A DNA stretch of 45,231 nt from a virus: the IMG/VR virus record IMGVR_UViG_3300048686_000781, positions 1 through 45,231 of that record, one strand, 5' to 3'. Positions 20,980 through 30,352 of this stretch are shown piece by piece; position 1 is the first letter of the stretch; every line of letters begins with the position of its first letter. A program made the position numbers and the translations under genes. Under the pieces are notes generated by a model. The model was not told where the DNA came from, did not search any database, and worked only from the letters and a program-made list of their open reading frames with translations.

Positions 20980-22341
20980 ATGACATCCACTGCAGTTCAT
21001 CAATCTGGAATTACTCGTGCCATTGATTTTGAACTAAATGATGCGACAATTGTTGCAGCATCTGGTCGCTCAGTGGATCTGCGCCCATTGATTGAAGAAG
21101 TGAATGTCTATGAAGATTTGTTTAGTCCTTGTATTACTGGCAATCTCATTATTACTGATTCCAATAATCTCATTAATAAACTACCACTGACGGGATTTGA
21201 ATATTTAAGTTTGAGCTTTACAAAACCTTCACAAAAATTGTCATTTAGTAAAATCTTTCGGATTTATAAGATCACGGATCGCAAACAAAATAGTGATCAG
21301 AATGAGTTTTATACGATTCATTTTTGTTCGGAAGAATTCGTGTTGAATGAATCGTTACGGGTATCTAGAATTTATTCTGGTAAATCAATTCGCGATATTG
21401 TTGCGGATATTGCAATTAACTATCTTAAAATTTCTCCGTCAAAGTTTCCATCATCACAATTATTTTCGACTGATGGGATTCATACGATTTCAATTCCAAA
21501 CTGGCGTCCATTATATGCTATCAATTGGGTAAGTCGTATGGCGTTATCAGCGAAGTATCCCGGCGCATCTTACGTCTTTTTTGAAAATCGTGATGGATTC
21601 TTTTTTGCACCAATCGAACAATTGGTTAAAAAAACTCCAATTCAGAAATTGCTAAATTCTAAAATTCGATTGGGATTTGAAACTGACAAAACTACATCAG
21701 ATATTACTTCAGCAAGCGAAGGTGTGAATGAATATGAGTTTCATTCAACCTTTGATATGTTGCGAACTATTTCATCAGGAATGTATGCCAGTACACTGAT
21801 TTCGGTTGATCCACTAAGACAACGTATTACAAATATACAATTAACATCAGATAATGTATTTCCTAAAACTTCACATTTAAATGCATATAATCTGGTTTCA
21901 CAATCTCTGACACGACGGGAACTTCCGATCAATCAGGAGTTTCAATCATTTTATAGAATATACCCAACGACACTAGGACATGATAAGTTAACATATGCAT
22001 CATCGGGAATTCATCCAAATCAGTTAGAACAGTGGTTGTTACAGAGAAATATGTATCTGAGTGGATTACATACAAATCGATTGAATGTTTCTATTCCAGG
22101 TAATATAGCATTAACGGTTGGTGAAACAGTCGATGTTCGATTTCCTTCCATTGAAGCACAAACAAAAGTGCGAGAATTTGATAAACTTTATTCAGGTAAA
22201 TATCTAATCACTGCTTTACGTCATGCGATTAATAAACAAAGTCATTTATGTTATCTTGAAATCTCAAAAGATTCATCTGAAGTGGGATATCCTGTTCTCC
22301 TTCAGACAGACAATACTATGAAGAAGATGAAAATATTATGA
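20980..22341 (+). CDS. 27: gp27-like baseplate hub protein
   Basis: The 453-aa protein is larger than T4 gp27 (391 aa) but has the pattern of hub proteins in aquatic T4-like phages: GRSVDLRPLIEEVNVYEDLF, CITGNLIITDSNNLINKLPL, IFRIYKITDRKQ, and later SIPGNIALTVGETVDVRFPS. Gp27 forms the trimer that carries gp5. The next gene is gp5 and overlaps it by four bases (ATGA), which supports the call. The start lies one base after the gp53 stop. Confidence 0.75.
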   Translation: MTSTAVHQSGITRAIDFELNDATIVAASGRSVDLRPLIEEVNVYEDLFSPCITGNLIITDSNNLINKLPLTGFEYLSLSFTKPSQKLSFSKIFRIYKITDRKQNSDQNEFYTIHFCSEEFVLNESLRVSRIYSGKSIRDIVADIAINYLKISPSKFPSSQLFSTDGIHTISIPNWRPLYAINWVSRMALSAKYPGASYVFFENRDGFFFAPIEQLVKKTPIQKLLNSKIRLGFETDKTTSDITSASEGVNEYEFHSTFDMLRTISSGMYASTLISVDPLRQRITNIQLTSDNVFPKTSHLNAYNLVSQSLTRRELPINQEFQSFYRIYPTTLGHDKLTYASSGIHPNQLEQWLLQRNMYLSGLHTNRLNVSIPGNIALTVGETVDVRFPSIEAQTKVREFDKLYSGKYLITALRHAINKQSHLCYLEISKDSSEVGYPVLLQTDNTMKKMKIL

Positions 22342-24257
22342 ACGCTGAACCAAATTACATGGGATATGATGGGTTTATTTGGTGGATGGGCGTAGTGGAA
22401 GATCGTCAGGATCCGCTGAAACTGGGTCGCTGTCGAGTTCGTATTGTGGGTGCGCATACGGCTGATAAATCTTTAATTCCGACCAACGAGTTGCCGTGGG
22501 CGTATGTGATGTTGCCTGTGACGGATTCTTCCATGTTGATGATCAAAGAAGGCGATTACGTGATTGGATTTTATCTGGATGGTCCGAATGCACAGCATCC
22601 AGTCATCATGGGAATTTTGCCTGGGATCCCCGATCAACAATTGCCTCCAAACGTTGGGTTTACTGATCCTCGTGGTGCATCAGAGCTGACAACATCTCCT
22701 CGCCCACCAGCGTCGTTATCAGTGAGCGGATTACCTGGAGAACCTGTCACGATTACGGAAACGCCCAACGCCTCCCGTTATCCTGCGAATCTCAATGAAC
22801 CCACAATTAGTCGGTTAGCGCGAAATGATTCAGGCAATTCTGCCAATACGATTATTACAACCAAGAAGTCGTTAACGCTGAAGAGTATCCCTGTTGCTGG
22901 TGGTGGAACCTTTAGCGAACCTGATAGTTCCTATGCGGCACAGTATCCGTATAATAGAGTCATTGAAAGCGAAAGTGGTCATGTGATTGAAATTGATGAT
23001 ACACCAGGCAAAGAACGTATTCATATCTACCATCGGTCAGGCACCGCCATTGAAATCAATCCTGATGGCACCTATGTGTCTCGCGTCAATTCTGACAAAT
23101 ATGATGTCATCTTATCTGATAATAATATCTTCGTCAATGGTGATTGTAATCTGACCGTCAATAAAAATCTGAATCTCAAATCTGGTGCCGATCTGAACAT
23201 TGAGGTTGAGAAGAGTGTCAATATCAAAGCTGGTAAGGGCGTCAATATTCAATCGGGTACATCATTATCGATGCAATCTCAGGGTCCAGCGATTCTTCAA
23301 TCGCAGGGATCACTGACATTGTTCTCAACAGGATCAGCCATATTGCAAGGATCGACTTCACAGATTCAACCAGGTTCTGCAGAGCCGATCTCAGGATTAT
23401 TATTGGGTCCTGATGGTGTACCTATCAAGATCAATTCGACGATTGCGACTGTCTCAGGAGTACAGCCGTTGGTTACGCCAAGTCCTTCGCCTGCACCCGA
23501 AGTTCCTATTATGAGCGATGCGGGGAATCAGGATTTGGCGGGGCGTCCTGGGACCAAAGTGGATCCTGCGCATCCTGTTGAACGATATACCGATCCTGTG
23601 GAAACACCCACCGATCTACCGCCGCCAACCGTAGCCAATACAGCCAGCAATACGGTGTCCACGGTCGTCTCATCGGGCGATGTGATGGTCCGAGCGATGA
23701 ATCGCGCCAAGATTCAGGATTCAAATCAACGTGCCATGATTTGGGCACAGACGTATCACGAATCAGGAGGATTTAAGAAAACCATTGAGTCAACCGCTTA
23801 TCGTCGCGAGACACTGTTGAAGATTTTCCCCTCTTACTTCAATACCAGTAATGTGGATCAATATGTCGGCGATGGCGGGGTGAAATGGCCCAGTCGTGCA
23901 TATGGTAAACGCATGGGGAATGGTGATGAATCGACTGGTGATGGGTACACCTATCGTGGACGTGGATTTATTCAGTTGACAGGAAAAGCGAACTATCTCA
24001 AAGCAGGACGTGCATTCAATCAGGATTTTGTCAATTATCCTGATGCGATGCGCACTCCAGACTTAGCCGCTGATGTGGCTATTTGGTATTTCCAGAGGGG
24101 TGGTCGCGGAACGGGATATAAAGGTAGTTATACCGATGTTACAACCGTGACCAAGTTTGTCAATGGTGGTACTATTGGATTAGCAGAACGCGCCCAGTTA
24201 TTTGAAAAAGCCAAAACAAAACCCGAAGTTATCACCTATAATTCGTCACTGATATGA
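22338..24257 (+). CDS. 5: gp5-like hub spike protein with C-terminal GH19 lysozyme domain
   Basis: The 639-aa protein has an N-terminal OB-fold (GFIWWMGVVEDRQDPLKLGR, CRVRIVGAH, about residues 10-110), a linker, and a beta-helix-like region (DNNIFVNGDCNLTVNKNLNL and SGADLNIEVEKSVNIKAGKG, about residues 255-350). A glycoside-hydrolase-19 domain covers about residues 455-639, with YHESGG (catalytic E475) and YRGRGFIQLTG from residue 539. It punctures the outer membrane and cuts peptidoglycan on infection. T4 gp5 has its lysozyme between OB and helix and from a different family, so the domain order here differs. Confidence 0.85.
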   Translation: MNAEPNYMGYDGFIWWMGVVEDRQDPLKLGRCRVRIVGAHTADKSLIPTNELPWAYVMLPVTDSSMLMIKEGDYVIGFYLDGPNAQHPVIMGILPGIPDQQLPPNVGFTDPRGASELTTSPRPPASLSVSGLPGEPVTITETPNASRYPANLNEPTISRLARNDSGNSANTIITTKKSLTLKSIPVAGGGTFSEPDSSYAAQYPYNRVIESESGHVIEIDDTPGKERIHIYHRSGTAIEINPDGTYVSRVNSDKYDVILSDNNIFVNGDCNLTVNKNLNLKSGADLNIEVEKSVNIKAGKGVNIQSGTSLSMQSQGPAILQSQGSLTLFSTGSAILQGSTSQIQPGSAEPISGLLLGPDGVPIKINSTIATVSGVQPLVTPSPSPAPEVPIMSDAGNQDLAGRPGTKVDPAHPVERYTDPVETPTDLPPPTVANTASNTVSTVVSSGDVMVRAMNRAKIQDSNQRAMIWAQTYHESGGFKKTIESTAYRRETLLKIFPSYFNTSNVDQYVGDGGVKWPSRAYGKRMGNGDESTGDGYTYRGRGFIQLTGKANYLKAGRAFNQDFVNYPDAMRTPDLAADVAIWYFQRGGRGTGYKGSYTDVTTVTKFVNGGTIGLAERAQLFEKAKTKPEVITYNSSLI

Positions 24258-24550
24258 GTCAACCAGCTGCACGATTGGGCGATATGTGTACGGGACATGA
24301 TTGTTATCCCCCACGTCCATCAATTAGTGCATCATCAGACACCTTTATTGATGGCATTCCCGCTTTGCGTGTTGGAGATAAATATGAACAGCATTGCTGT
24401 ACCACCCTGCCTTCATCTTGTCATGAGGGGACTGTTATAGTAGGATCGGGCACAACTTTTATTAATGGTATGGCTGCAGCGCGAGTAGGCGATGCATTGG
24501 ATTGCGGATCGACGATTGCTGTAGGATCCTCGTCTACATTTATAGGATAA
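24254..24550 (+). CDS. PAAR-repeat spike tip protein
   Basis: A 98-aa protein beginning MSQPAARLGDMCTGHDCYPP, with repeated S-S-D-T-F-I-D-G-I-P-A-A/L-R-V-G-D units and conserved His and Cys residues (HCC, SCH, DCGS) that hold the metal in PAAR tips. PAAR proteins cap the gp5-type spike of contractile tails and sharpen it. The ATGA overlap with gene 5 agrees with direct assembly of the two. Confidence 0.9.
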   Translation: MSQPAARLGDMCTGHDCYPPRPSISASSDTFIDGIPALRVGDKYEQHCCTTLPSSCHEGTVIVGSGTTFINGMAAARVGDALDCGSTIAVGSSSTFIG

Positions 24551-24553
24551 GTT

Positions 24554-25345
24554 ATGTCTTTTGGGATTCCCACAGATATTCCTTCAATTCCAGGTCTCTC
24601 CGATGTTGCAACCACTCCAATTACTGGGGTTTCAGAATCAGCTAAATCTGCTATTACAGATTTAACATCTAAAGCTCGTAGTGAATTGTTTACAAATCCA
24701 TTGCAAGGACCTACTAATTCGGTTTCGAACGCAATAACAACTGTTCAAACAAAACTTACGCTTATTGCTTCAGGAAATGTTACGAATAATTTAATCTCTT
24801 CAGGAGATGCAACAACCTTTTTATCAGGAACTGGGTTAAGTGATCTTCAAACAAGTCTTTCGTCGTTTGTTGCGCATACTGATAGGCTTTCAGGCGTTCT
24901 TCAAGGATCTGGAGTTAGTGTACCTGGAATGGAGCAAATTGTAACAATTGGCAAAATGATGAATAATATGGCCAATCTGATTGATGGGTCAAAGGGATGT
25001 CTAAATGTGATTGGTGCTGCAACAGGACTCTTTTCTCAAGATCAGATTAACGGAATGGCTGGATCATTAAGTTCAATTGTACAGCGAATTGATAATGAAG
25101 TTATTAGTATTTCAGAAATTACTGATGTGGTAATTAACACTAAAAATCAAATTAATGCAATAGTCAATAAAGATACGAACTTTTTAGGTCAATGTGTTGA
25201 ACAGTTGAAGGCTTCATCTTTTGGATTTGCGATTAGTACCGCCATGAGCGATCCGTGTACCAAGTTTATTCTAGAAAGGACTGGTACCCCCAGTTTTCTA
25301 AGTAAATTGCAATTGCCACCGACGCCATCGATTGGAGCGCGGTAA
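24554..25345 (+). CDS. Putative virion protein, 263 aa
   Basis: Not recognised. The sequence is Ser/Thr/Gly-rich with helical, low-complexity character (SAKSAITDLTSKARSELF, IVTIGKMMNNMANLIDGSKG, IDNEVISISEITDVVINTKN) and no Trp. It lies between the PAAR tip and gp25 and is three bases after the PAAR stop, so it is probably a tail or baseplate-associated protein. Its last 20 codons run up to the AATAAATA motif of gene 25. Confidence 0.6.
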   Translation: MSFGIPTDIPSIPGLSDVATTPITGVSESAKSAITDLTSKARSELFTNPLQGPTNSVSNAITTVQTKLTLIASGNVTNNLISSGDATTFLSGTGLSDLQTSLSSFVAHTDRLSGVLQGSGVSVPGMEQIVTIGKMMNNMANLIDGSKGCLNVIGAATGLFSQDQINGMAGSLSSIVQRIDNEVISISEITDVVINTKNQINAIVNKDTNFLGQCVEQLKASSFGFAISTAMSDPCTKFILERTGTPSFLSKLQLPPTPSIGAR

Positions 25346-25351
25346 TAAATA
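25344..25351 (+). promoter_or_regulatory. Late-promoter-like AATAAATA five bases before the gene 25 ATG
   Basis: AATAAATA, CATAT, then ATG at 25357: the same motif and five-base spacing as at the two minus-strand sites. The motif overlaps the stop codon (TAA) of the upstream gene. No Shine-Dalgarno is visible between them. Confidence 0.5.
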
Positions 25352-25356
25352 CATAT

Positions 25357-25737
25357 ATGGCTATCTATCAAGATTTAGATCTCAATTTTGGTATTCATCC
25401 TATTAAAAAGGATGTAGTAACAACTCAAGATGCGAATGCGATTGTTCGATCAGTGTATAATCTGTTGCTCACGAATCACTATGAACGTCCATTTCGTCCA
25501 GAATTGGGATCAAATATTCGTCAGATGCTCTTTGAGAATATTACTCCATCAACTGCTCAGACCATTCGACGATTTATTGAAGAAACAATTAGGAACTTTG
25601 AGCCACGGGTGACCGTTAACCGTATCGATGTGATCCCAAATGATGATCAAAATGCTTACGAAGTCCGATTAGAGTTTTTTATTGATATTCAACCGACCCC
25701 CTTTACTGCCACTTTTTTGTTGGAACGTATACGATAG
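25357..25737 (+). CDS. 25: gp25-like baseplate wedge protein
   Basis: The 126-aa protein (T4 gp25 is 132 aa) has the gpW/gp25 family pattern: DLDLNFGIHPIKKDVVTTQD, IVRSVYNLLLTNHYERPFRP, GSNIRQMLFENI and the conserved E-P-R in FEPRVTVNRIDV. This family resembles type VI secretion TssE and joins sheath to baseplate. No ribosome site is visible; the start is preceded by AATAAATA and five bases. Gene 6 follows at 11 bases. Confidence 0.95.
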   Translation: MAIYQDLDLNFGIHPIKKDVVTTQDANAIVRSVYNLLLTNHYERPFRPELGSNIRQMLFENITPSTAQTIRRFIEETIRNFEPRVTVNRIDVIPNDDQNAYEVRLEFFIDIQPTPFTATFLLERIR

Positions 25738-25747
25738 TTGAGGAGTT

Positions 25748-27784
25748 ATGCCTGAAAAACTGAAAATCACCGAACTGGATTTTGAGTCGATCAAAAGTAA
25801 TCTGAAGGATTTTTTGCGTAATCAAAACACCTTCAAGGATTACGACTTTGAAGGCTCGGGTCTGTCTGTGTTGATTGATCTTCTCGCGTATAATACCCAT
25901 TATAATGCGTATTATATGAATATGGTGGCGAATGAGATGTTCCTGGATACCGCGATTGTCCGCGATTCGGTGCTGTCCCATGCCAAGGCACTCAACTATA
26001 CCCCATCTTCGGCTCGCGCTGCGACTGCTATTGTAGATGTCGTAGTGACTCCTCCTGGGGGTAATACGCAATCCGCTTTAACGTTACAACGATTTCATCC
26101 GTTTCAATCTGAATCGGTAGATGGTGTCAACTATACTTTTACGACTACTGAAGCCAAAACTGTTCTGAAAGAGAATGGTGTTTTTACATTTTCGTCAATT
26201 GAACTCAAACAGGGCACCCCACAGACGTATCGTCAGACCTATAATGATGTAACCAATCCCAAACATGAGTTTACATTACCCGATAGTTCCATTGATACAA
26301 CTACTCTTCAGATTCTTGTACAAGAATCTAGTACGAATATTACATCAAAGGTCTTTACGCTCTCGTCAGATGCCACAGTTGCGAATTCCACTAGTCAAGT
26401 ATTTTTTCTAGACACTACGACGAACAACCAATATAAGATTCGTTTTGGTGATGGAACGATTGGCACAGCCTTATCTAACGGGAATATTGTGATTAGTTCG
26501 TATTTGGCAACAGATGGCGATGTTGCGAACTATGCAAATAGTTTCTCCACGGGTACGATTGCAGGATTCTCTACTGTTCTCGTGACACCAATCTCGGCTG
26601 CGTCTGGTGGCGCAAGTCAAGAAGATTTGACTTCAATCAAATATCGCGCACCACTAGCCTACACCTCGCAGAATCGCATGGTCACGTCGCTGGACTATGA
26701 AACAATAATTCGCAATAAATATCCAGCATTTCAAAGTTTAGCTGTGTGGGGTGGCGAACAACAAGATCCTCCCGTATATGGAAAAGTCTTCTTGTCATAT
26801 TTACTCAGAGAGAATGTGGTTATTAATGAAACAGAAAAACAAAGAATTTTGAATGAGATTGTCATTCCGAATTCTATGATTACGGTGACCCCACAATTCA
26901 TTGATCCTGATTTTGTATATTTGTTGTTTGAAGTATTTATTGATTATACTAACAAAGTAACAACTCAAACAGCAGGGGAAATAGAAGCATTATCGCGAAC
27001 AGCAATTCAGACTTATATGGGATCTGAGTTTAATAAGTTCGGTGGCGTCCTAGTTCCTTCTCGTTTAGAACGTACTGTAGATGATGTATCACCGGCGATT
27101 ATTGGAAATCATATTATGATTCGTCTTCAAAAACGATTTACTCCATTATTGAATACACTGAAGACATATACAATTGATTTTGGATTCCCAATACATCGTG
27201 GCGGTTTAACAGATATCTCAACATCAACGGGATTTTATATCTTTGATTCAACAGAAACACAGAGACTTGCTTTTATTGATGAGGAACCTAATTCATTTAC
27301 GGGTGTTGATGATATTTTGATTGATAATCCTGGTTTTGGTTATATTGAAACACCAACAATTATTATTACGGGTGATGGCGTAGGCGCGACAGCTCAAGCA
27401 ACAATCGTCAATGGGCAAATTACAAAAATTGAATTATTGTCTCGCGGTCAAGGATATACTCGTGCTCTCGTGTTAATTGAAGGTGGCGGTGGATCTGGTG
27501 CTACGGCTACTGCTGTGATTGTGGCTCGCTATGGAACGCTGCGAACCTTCTACTATAATGATTTGGCTCAAAAAGTCATTATCAATGCAAATGCAGGAAC
27601 AATTGATCATAATCTCGGACGATTAACTTTACCTAATCTGAAAATTATAAGCGTTGATGCTCCCGATGGATTAATTCGTATTAATGCTGAGTCAGAAGAG
27701 GGTGTATTGACTGCAACAAAAAATCAAATTTTGCGTTTAGATACAACCGATTCTACAGCATTACAAATTACAGCAGTGTTATAA
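25748..27784 (+). CDS. 6: gp6-like baseplate wedge protein
   Basis: The 678-aa protein (T4 gp6 is 660 aa) starts with the family blocks LKITELDFESIKSNLKDFLR, YDFEGSGLSVLIDLLAYNTH, YNAYYMNMVANEMFLDTA. GASQEDLTSIKYRAPLAYTS and QNRMVTSLDYETIIRNKYPA follow further on. Gp6 forms the iris-like ring of wedges. Near the C-terminus (about residues 530-595) there is a Gly-rich repeat, GFGYIETPTIIITG then GATAQATIVNGQI and GGGGSGATATAV, shared with gp7, gp8 and gp10 below. GAGGAG precedes the start. Confidence 0.93.
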   Translation: MPEKLKITELDFESIKSNLKDFLRNQNTFKDYDFEGSGLSVLIDLLAYNTHYNAYYMNMVANEMFLDTAIVRDSVLSHAKALNYTPSSARAATAIVDVVVTPPGGNTQSALTLQRFHPFQSESVDGVNYTFTTTEAKTVLKENGVFTFSSIELKQGTPQTYRQTYNDVTNPKHEFTLPDSSIDTTTLQILVQESSTNITSKVFTLSSDATVANSTSQVFFLDTTTNNQYKIRFGDGTIGTALSNGNIVISSYLATDGDVANYANSFSTGTIAGFSTVLVTPISAASGGASQEDLTSIKYRAPLAYTSQNRMVTSLDYETIIRNKYPAFQSLAVWGGEQQDPPVYGKVFLSYLLRENVVINETEKQRILNEIVIPNSMITVTPQFIDPDFVYLLFEVFIDYTNKVTTQTAGEIEALSRTAIQTYMGSEFNKFGGVLVPSRLERTVDDVSPAIIGNHIMIRLQKRFTPLLNTLKTYTIDFGFPIHRGGLTDISTSTGFYIFDSTETQRLAFIDEEPNSFTGVDDILIDNPGFGYIETPTIIITGDGVGATAQATIVNGQITKIELLSRGQGYTRALVLIEGGGGSGATATAVIVARYGTLRTFYYNDLAQKVIINANAGTIDHNLGRLTLPNLKIISVDAPDGLIRINAESEEGVLTATKNQILRLDTTDSTALQITAVL

Positions 27785-27787
27785 TTA

Positions 27788-30349
27788 ATGAGTCACGGCG
27801 CACTATTATCCAGTTTGGTTCGGTATCAACTGCCCGAATTTATTCGTGCAGATTATGATACTTTTGTCGCATTTGTTGAAGCCTATTATGCTTATTTGGA
27901 ACAGACGAATAAAGCCACTGACTTTGGCAAACATCTACTTCAATATGACGATGTGGATCGCACATTAACTGAATTTGAAGAATACTTTGTTCGCACATTT
28001 CTTCCGTTAATTCCCAGCGATTTAATTGATGATAAATCGGCATTAATCAAAGTCGCCAAACAGTTCTACGCATCCAAAGGCACTGAAAAATCTTTCAAAT
28101 TTTTCTTCCGCGCACTCTATGGCGAAGAAATTGATGTCACTTATCCAAAAGATTTTATTCTTCGTGCGTCGGATGGTCATTATCAAAAACGAATTTCGTT
28201 ACGATGCGAGCATGAATATTATTCGTCTGCTGAAGGTGATGGCCTTACACAAACATTCCGATTAATTGAAACAATTGCAACCGCATCAGATTTAGAAGTG
28301 TATATTGATGATGTTCTTCAAACAACAGGATACACCTTCTCTCTCAATAATCCGACTTGCACATTTACTACTGCGCCGACAAATGGATCAGTGATTAAGT
28401 TTGTGTATTTCTCTAATCAATTATTAGATGCGATTAATAGTGGAGAAAAATTTCTTGAAGTGATTGGATCCACTAGTGGGGCAACTGCATTAATTGAAGA
28501 GGCCAATGAAACTTATATTGGCGGCGAACGTATTACCGAATTTTTCATTACTCAGACTTCAACAGCCAATTTTGTACAGGGTGAATTGATTACGTCTCGT
28601 TATTATTACACCGAAACACAGTATTTGACATTATCATTTACTTTGTTGTCTATTCTTGGTTCTATTACCGTGGTTGACGGAGGAGCCAGTTATAACGTGG
28701 GCGATCCTGTCTTAGTGGTGGGTGGTGGTACTACTGATACCGCAAATGCAGTTGTTGAAAGTATCTACACTTCAATTATCACCCAGATTCTTATTTTGAA
28801 GGGTGGTGCTGGATTCCGAGAAGGAGATCTTGTCAATATTCTTTCTACGCCGAATACTGGATTGACGATGGCGGTTAGTGGCGTTGATGACAGCGAAACC
28901 TATCATTCTAATACAATCTATATCAATAGAGATATTATCTCTCTTTATGAAAATGTGGCGGTGAGTGCGGCAGATTATGGATTTCCTGTTGCTGGGGCGG
29001 AAGATGAAAATACCCGAATTATTGACGCATTGAGTGATGGTTCTGTCACGGGATTAGGACCTGTCACTAACGTACAGATTCTCAGTAGCACCGTTGAATT
29101 TTCTTCCTTGCCTGTTCTAGATATTGAATCACCGATTTTTACATTTACAGCTAACACGGCATCATCCAATACAGCCAATGGGGTTCTCAGAGTTGTTGAT
29201 TTGGGTATTTTGGGACGCATGAATGTGATATCAGGGGGAACTGGATATGTTCCTGGTGATGAAATAATCTTTACAAATATCACATCAAATACTACAGGAT
29301 ATGGTCAGGGATGGGGCGCAGCAGCCGAAGTGACTTCCGTTTATTTGGCAAATAATGGTATTGAGACTGTAAAGTTTCAGCCTGCTCGTATTGATGGAAC
29401 AGTCAGTACAAGTGTATCAGATATCGTGGTTACAGGAAATGGAACAAATTTTCTTGGTGAATTAATTGTTGGGGATCGTATTGAAATTAATAATGAATCC
29501 CGTTATATTAATACGATTACCAGTAATACCTCACTGAATGTCAATGTCGCTTGGACTAAAACATCAACGGGTCGTAAATTAGGATTATATGGTAGAACCT
29601 TTGTGGGGGGAGAACGATATCGTCAAGATTATCTTCCTACTGTAACAATTTCGTCTGCAAACGGAAGTGCGACTGGTGCAAATATCGTCGTCGAGGCTAT
29701 CTATAGTGACGGAGAAGAATTATTGGCGGATTCGCCGTTTGATCCAGGACAAATTCGTTCAATTCTCATCACTCATCGCGGATCGGGTTATACCAGCACC
29801 CCACTCATCGATTTAACAGGTAAGGGTAATGGTCTTGCCACTGCAATTGCGGAACTCTATGCGTCACGATTCACATATCCAGGTAAGTTTTTAACAACAG
29901 ATTCGTTATTGAGTTCAGATCGACGACTGCAAAATCGCGATTATTATCAAAATTTTTCTTATGTAATTGAATCTCGTGTTGGATTCCCGCGTTATAAACA
30001 GATTTTGTTGGATCTTCTTCATCCATCGGGTATGAAGGTCTTCTCTGAATATATTATTGATGAAGAGATGATAGCGATTTCATCAATTGTTGAAACTGAT
30101 GCATTAACACTAGAAAGAACATTAGACGGTACAGTTAATGTTGGTAATGGATCAGTCATTGTCACGGGAACGAATACCACATTCAATGTCGCAAATAGTC
30201 TAGGATATCTGATTCCTGGGGGCACTATTATCGTTAATAATGAGGCGAGAACTGTAAATACGATTATAAATAATACTAGTCTAACAGTGCTATCAACATT
30301 TGATTATACAGCAAATGATCAGACTTATATCGGTATCGTAAACGCTTAA
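27788..30349 (+). CDS. 7: Baseplate wedge protein (gp7 position)
   Basis: The 853-aa protein begins with a helical region, VRYQLPEFIRADYDTFVAFV, EAYYAYLEQTNKATDFGKHL, then DDKSALIKVAKQFYASKG and SFKFFFRALYGEEIDVTYP, the pattern of large wedge proteins between gp6 and gp8 in aquatic T4-like phages. Most of the rest is beta-rich with several G-x-G-Y repeats. Two similar segments, one at about residues 535-595 and one at the C-terminus, share DGTVS/N, VTGNGTNF/VTGTNTTF and NNESRYINTI/NNEARTVNTI. Direct similarity to T4 gp7 is not claimed; the name follows position. No Shine-Dalgarno is seen before the ATG. Confidence 0.65.
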   Translation: MSHGALLSSLVRYQLPEFIRADYDTFVAFVEAYYAYLEQTNKATDFGKHLLQYDDVDRTLTEFEEYFVRTFLPLIPSDLIDDKSALIKVAKQFYASKGTEKSFKFFFRALYGEEIDVTYPKDFILRASDGHYQKRISLRCEHEYYSSAEGDGLTQTFRLIETIATASDLEVYIDDVLQTTGYTFSLNNPTCTFTTAPTNGSVIKFVYFSNQLLDAINSGEKFLEVIGSTSGATALIEEANETYIGGERITEFFITQTSTANFVQGELITSRYYYTETQYLTLSFTLLSILGSITVVDGGASYNVGDPVLVVGGGTTDTANAVVESIYTSIITQILILKGGAGFREGDLVNILSTPNTGLTMAVSGVDDSETYHSNTIYINRDIISLYENVAVSAADYGFPVAGAEDENTRIIDALSDGSVTGLGPVTNVQILSSTVEFSSLPVLDIESPIFTFTANTASSNTANGVLRVVDLGILGRMNVISGGTGYVPGDEIIFTNITSNTTGYGQGWGAAAEVTSVYLANNGIETVKFQPARIDGTVSTSVSDIVVTGNGTNFLGELIVGDRIEINNESRYINTITSNTSLNVNVAWTKTSTGRKLGLYGRTFVGGERYRQDYLPTVTISSANGSATGANIVVEAIYSDGEELLADSPFDPGQIRSILITHRGSGYTSTPLIDLTGKGNGLATAIAELYASRFTYPGKFLTTDSLLSSDRRLQNRDYYQNFSYVIESRVGFPRYKQILLDLLHPSGMKVFSEYIIDEEMIAISSIVETDALTLERTLDGTVNVGNGSVIVTGTNTTFNVANSLGYLIPGGTIIVNNEARTVNTIINNTSLTVLSTFDYTANDQTYIGIVNA

Positions 30350-30352
30350 TCT

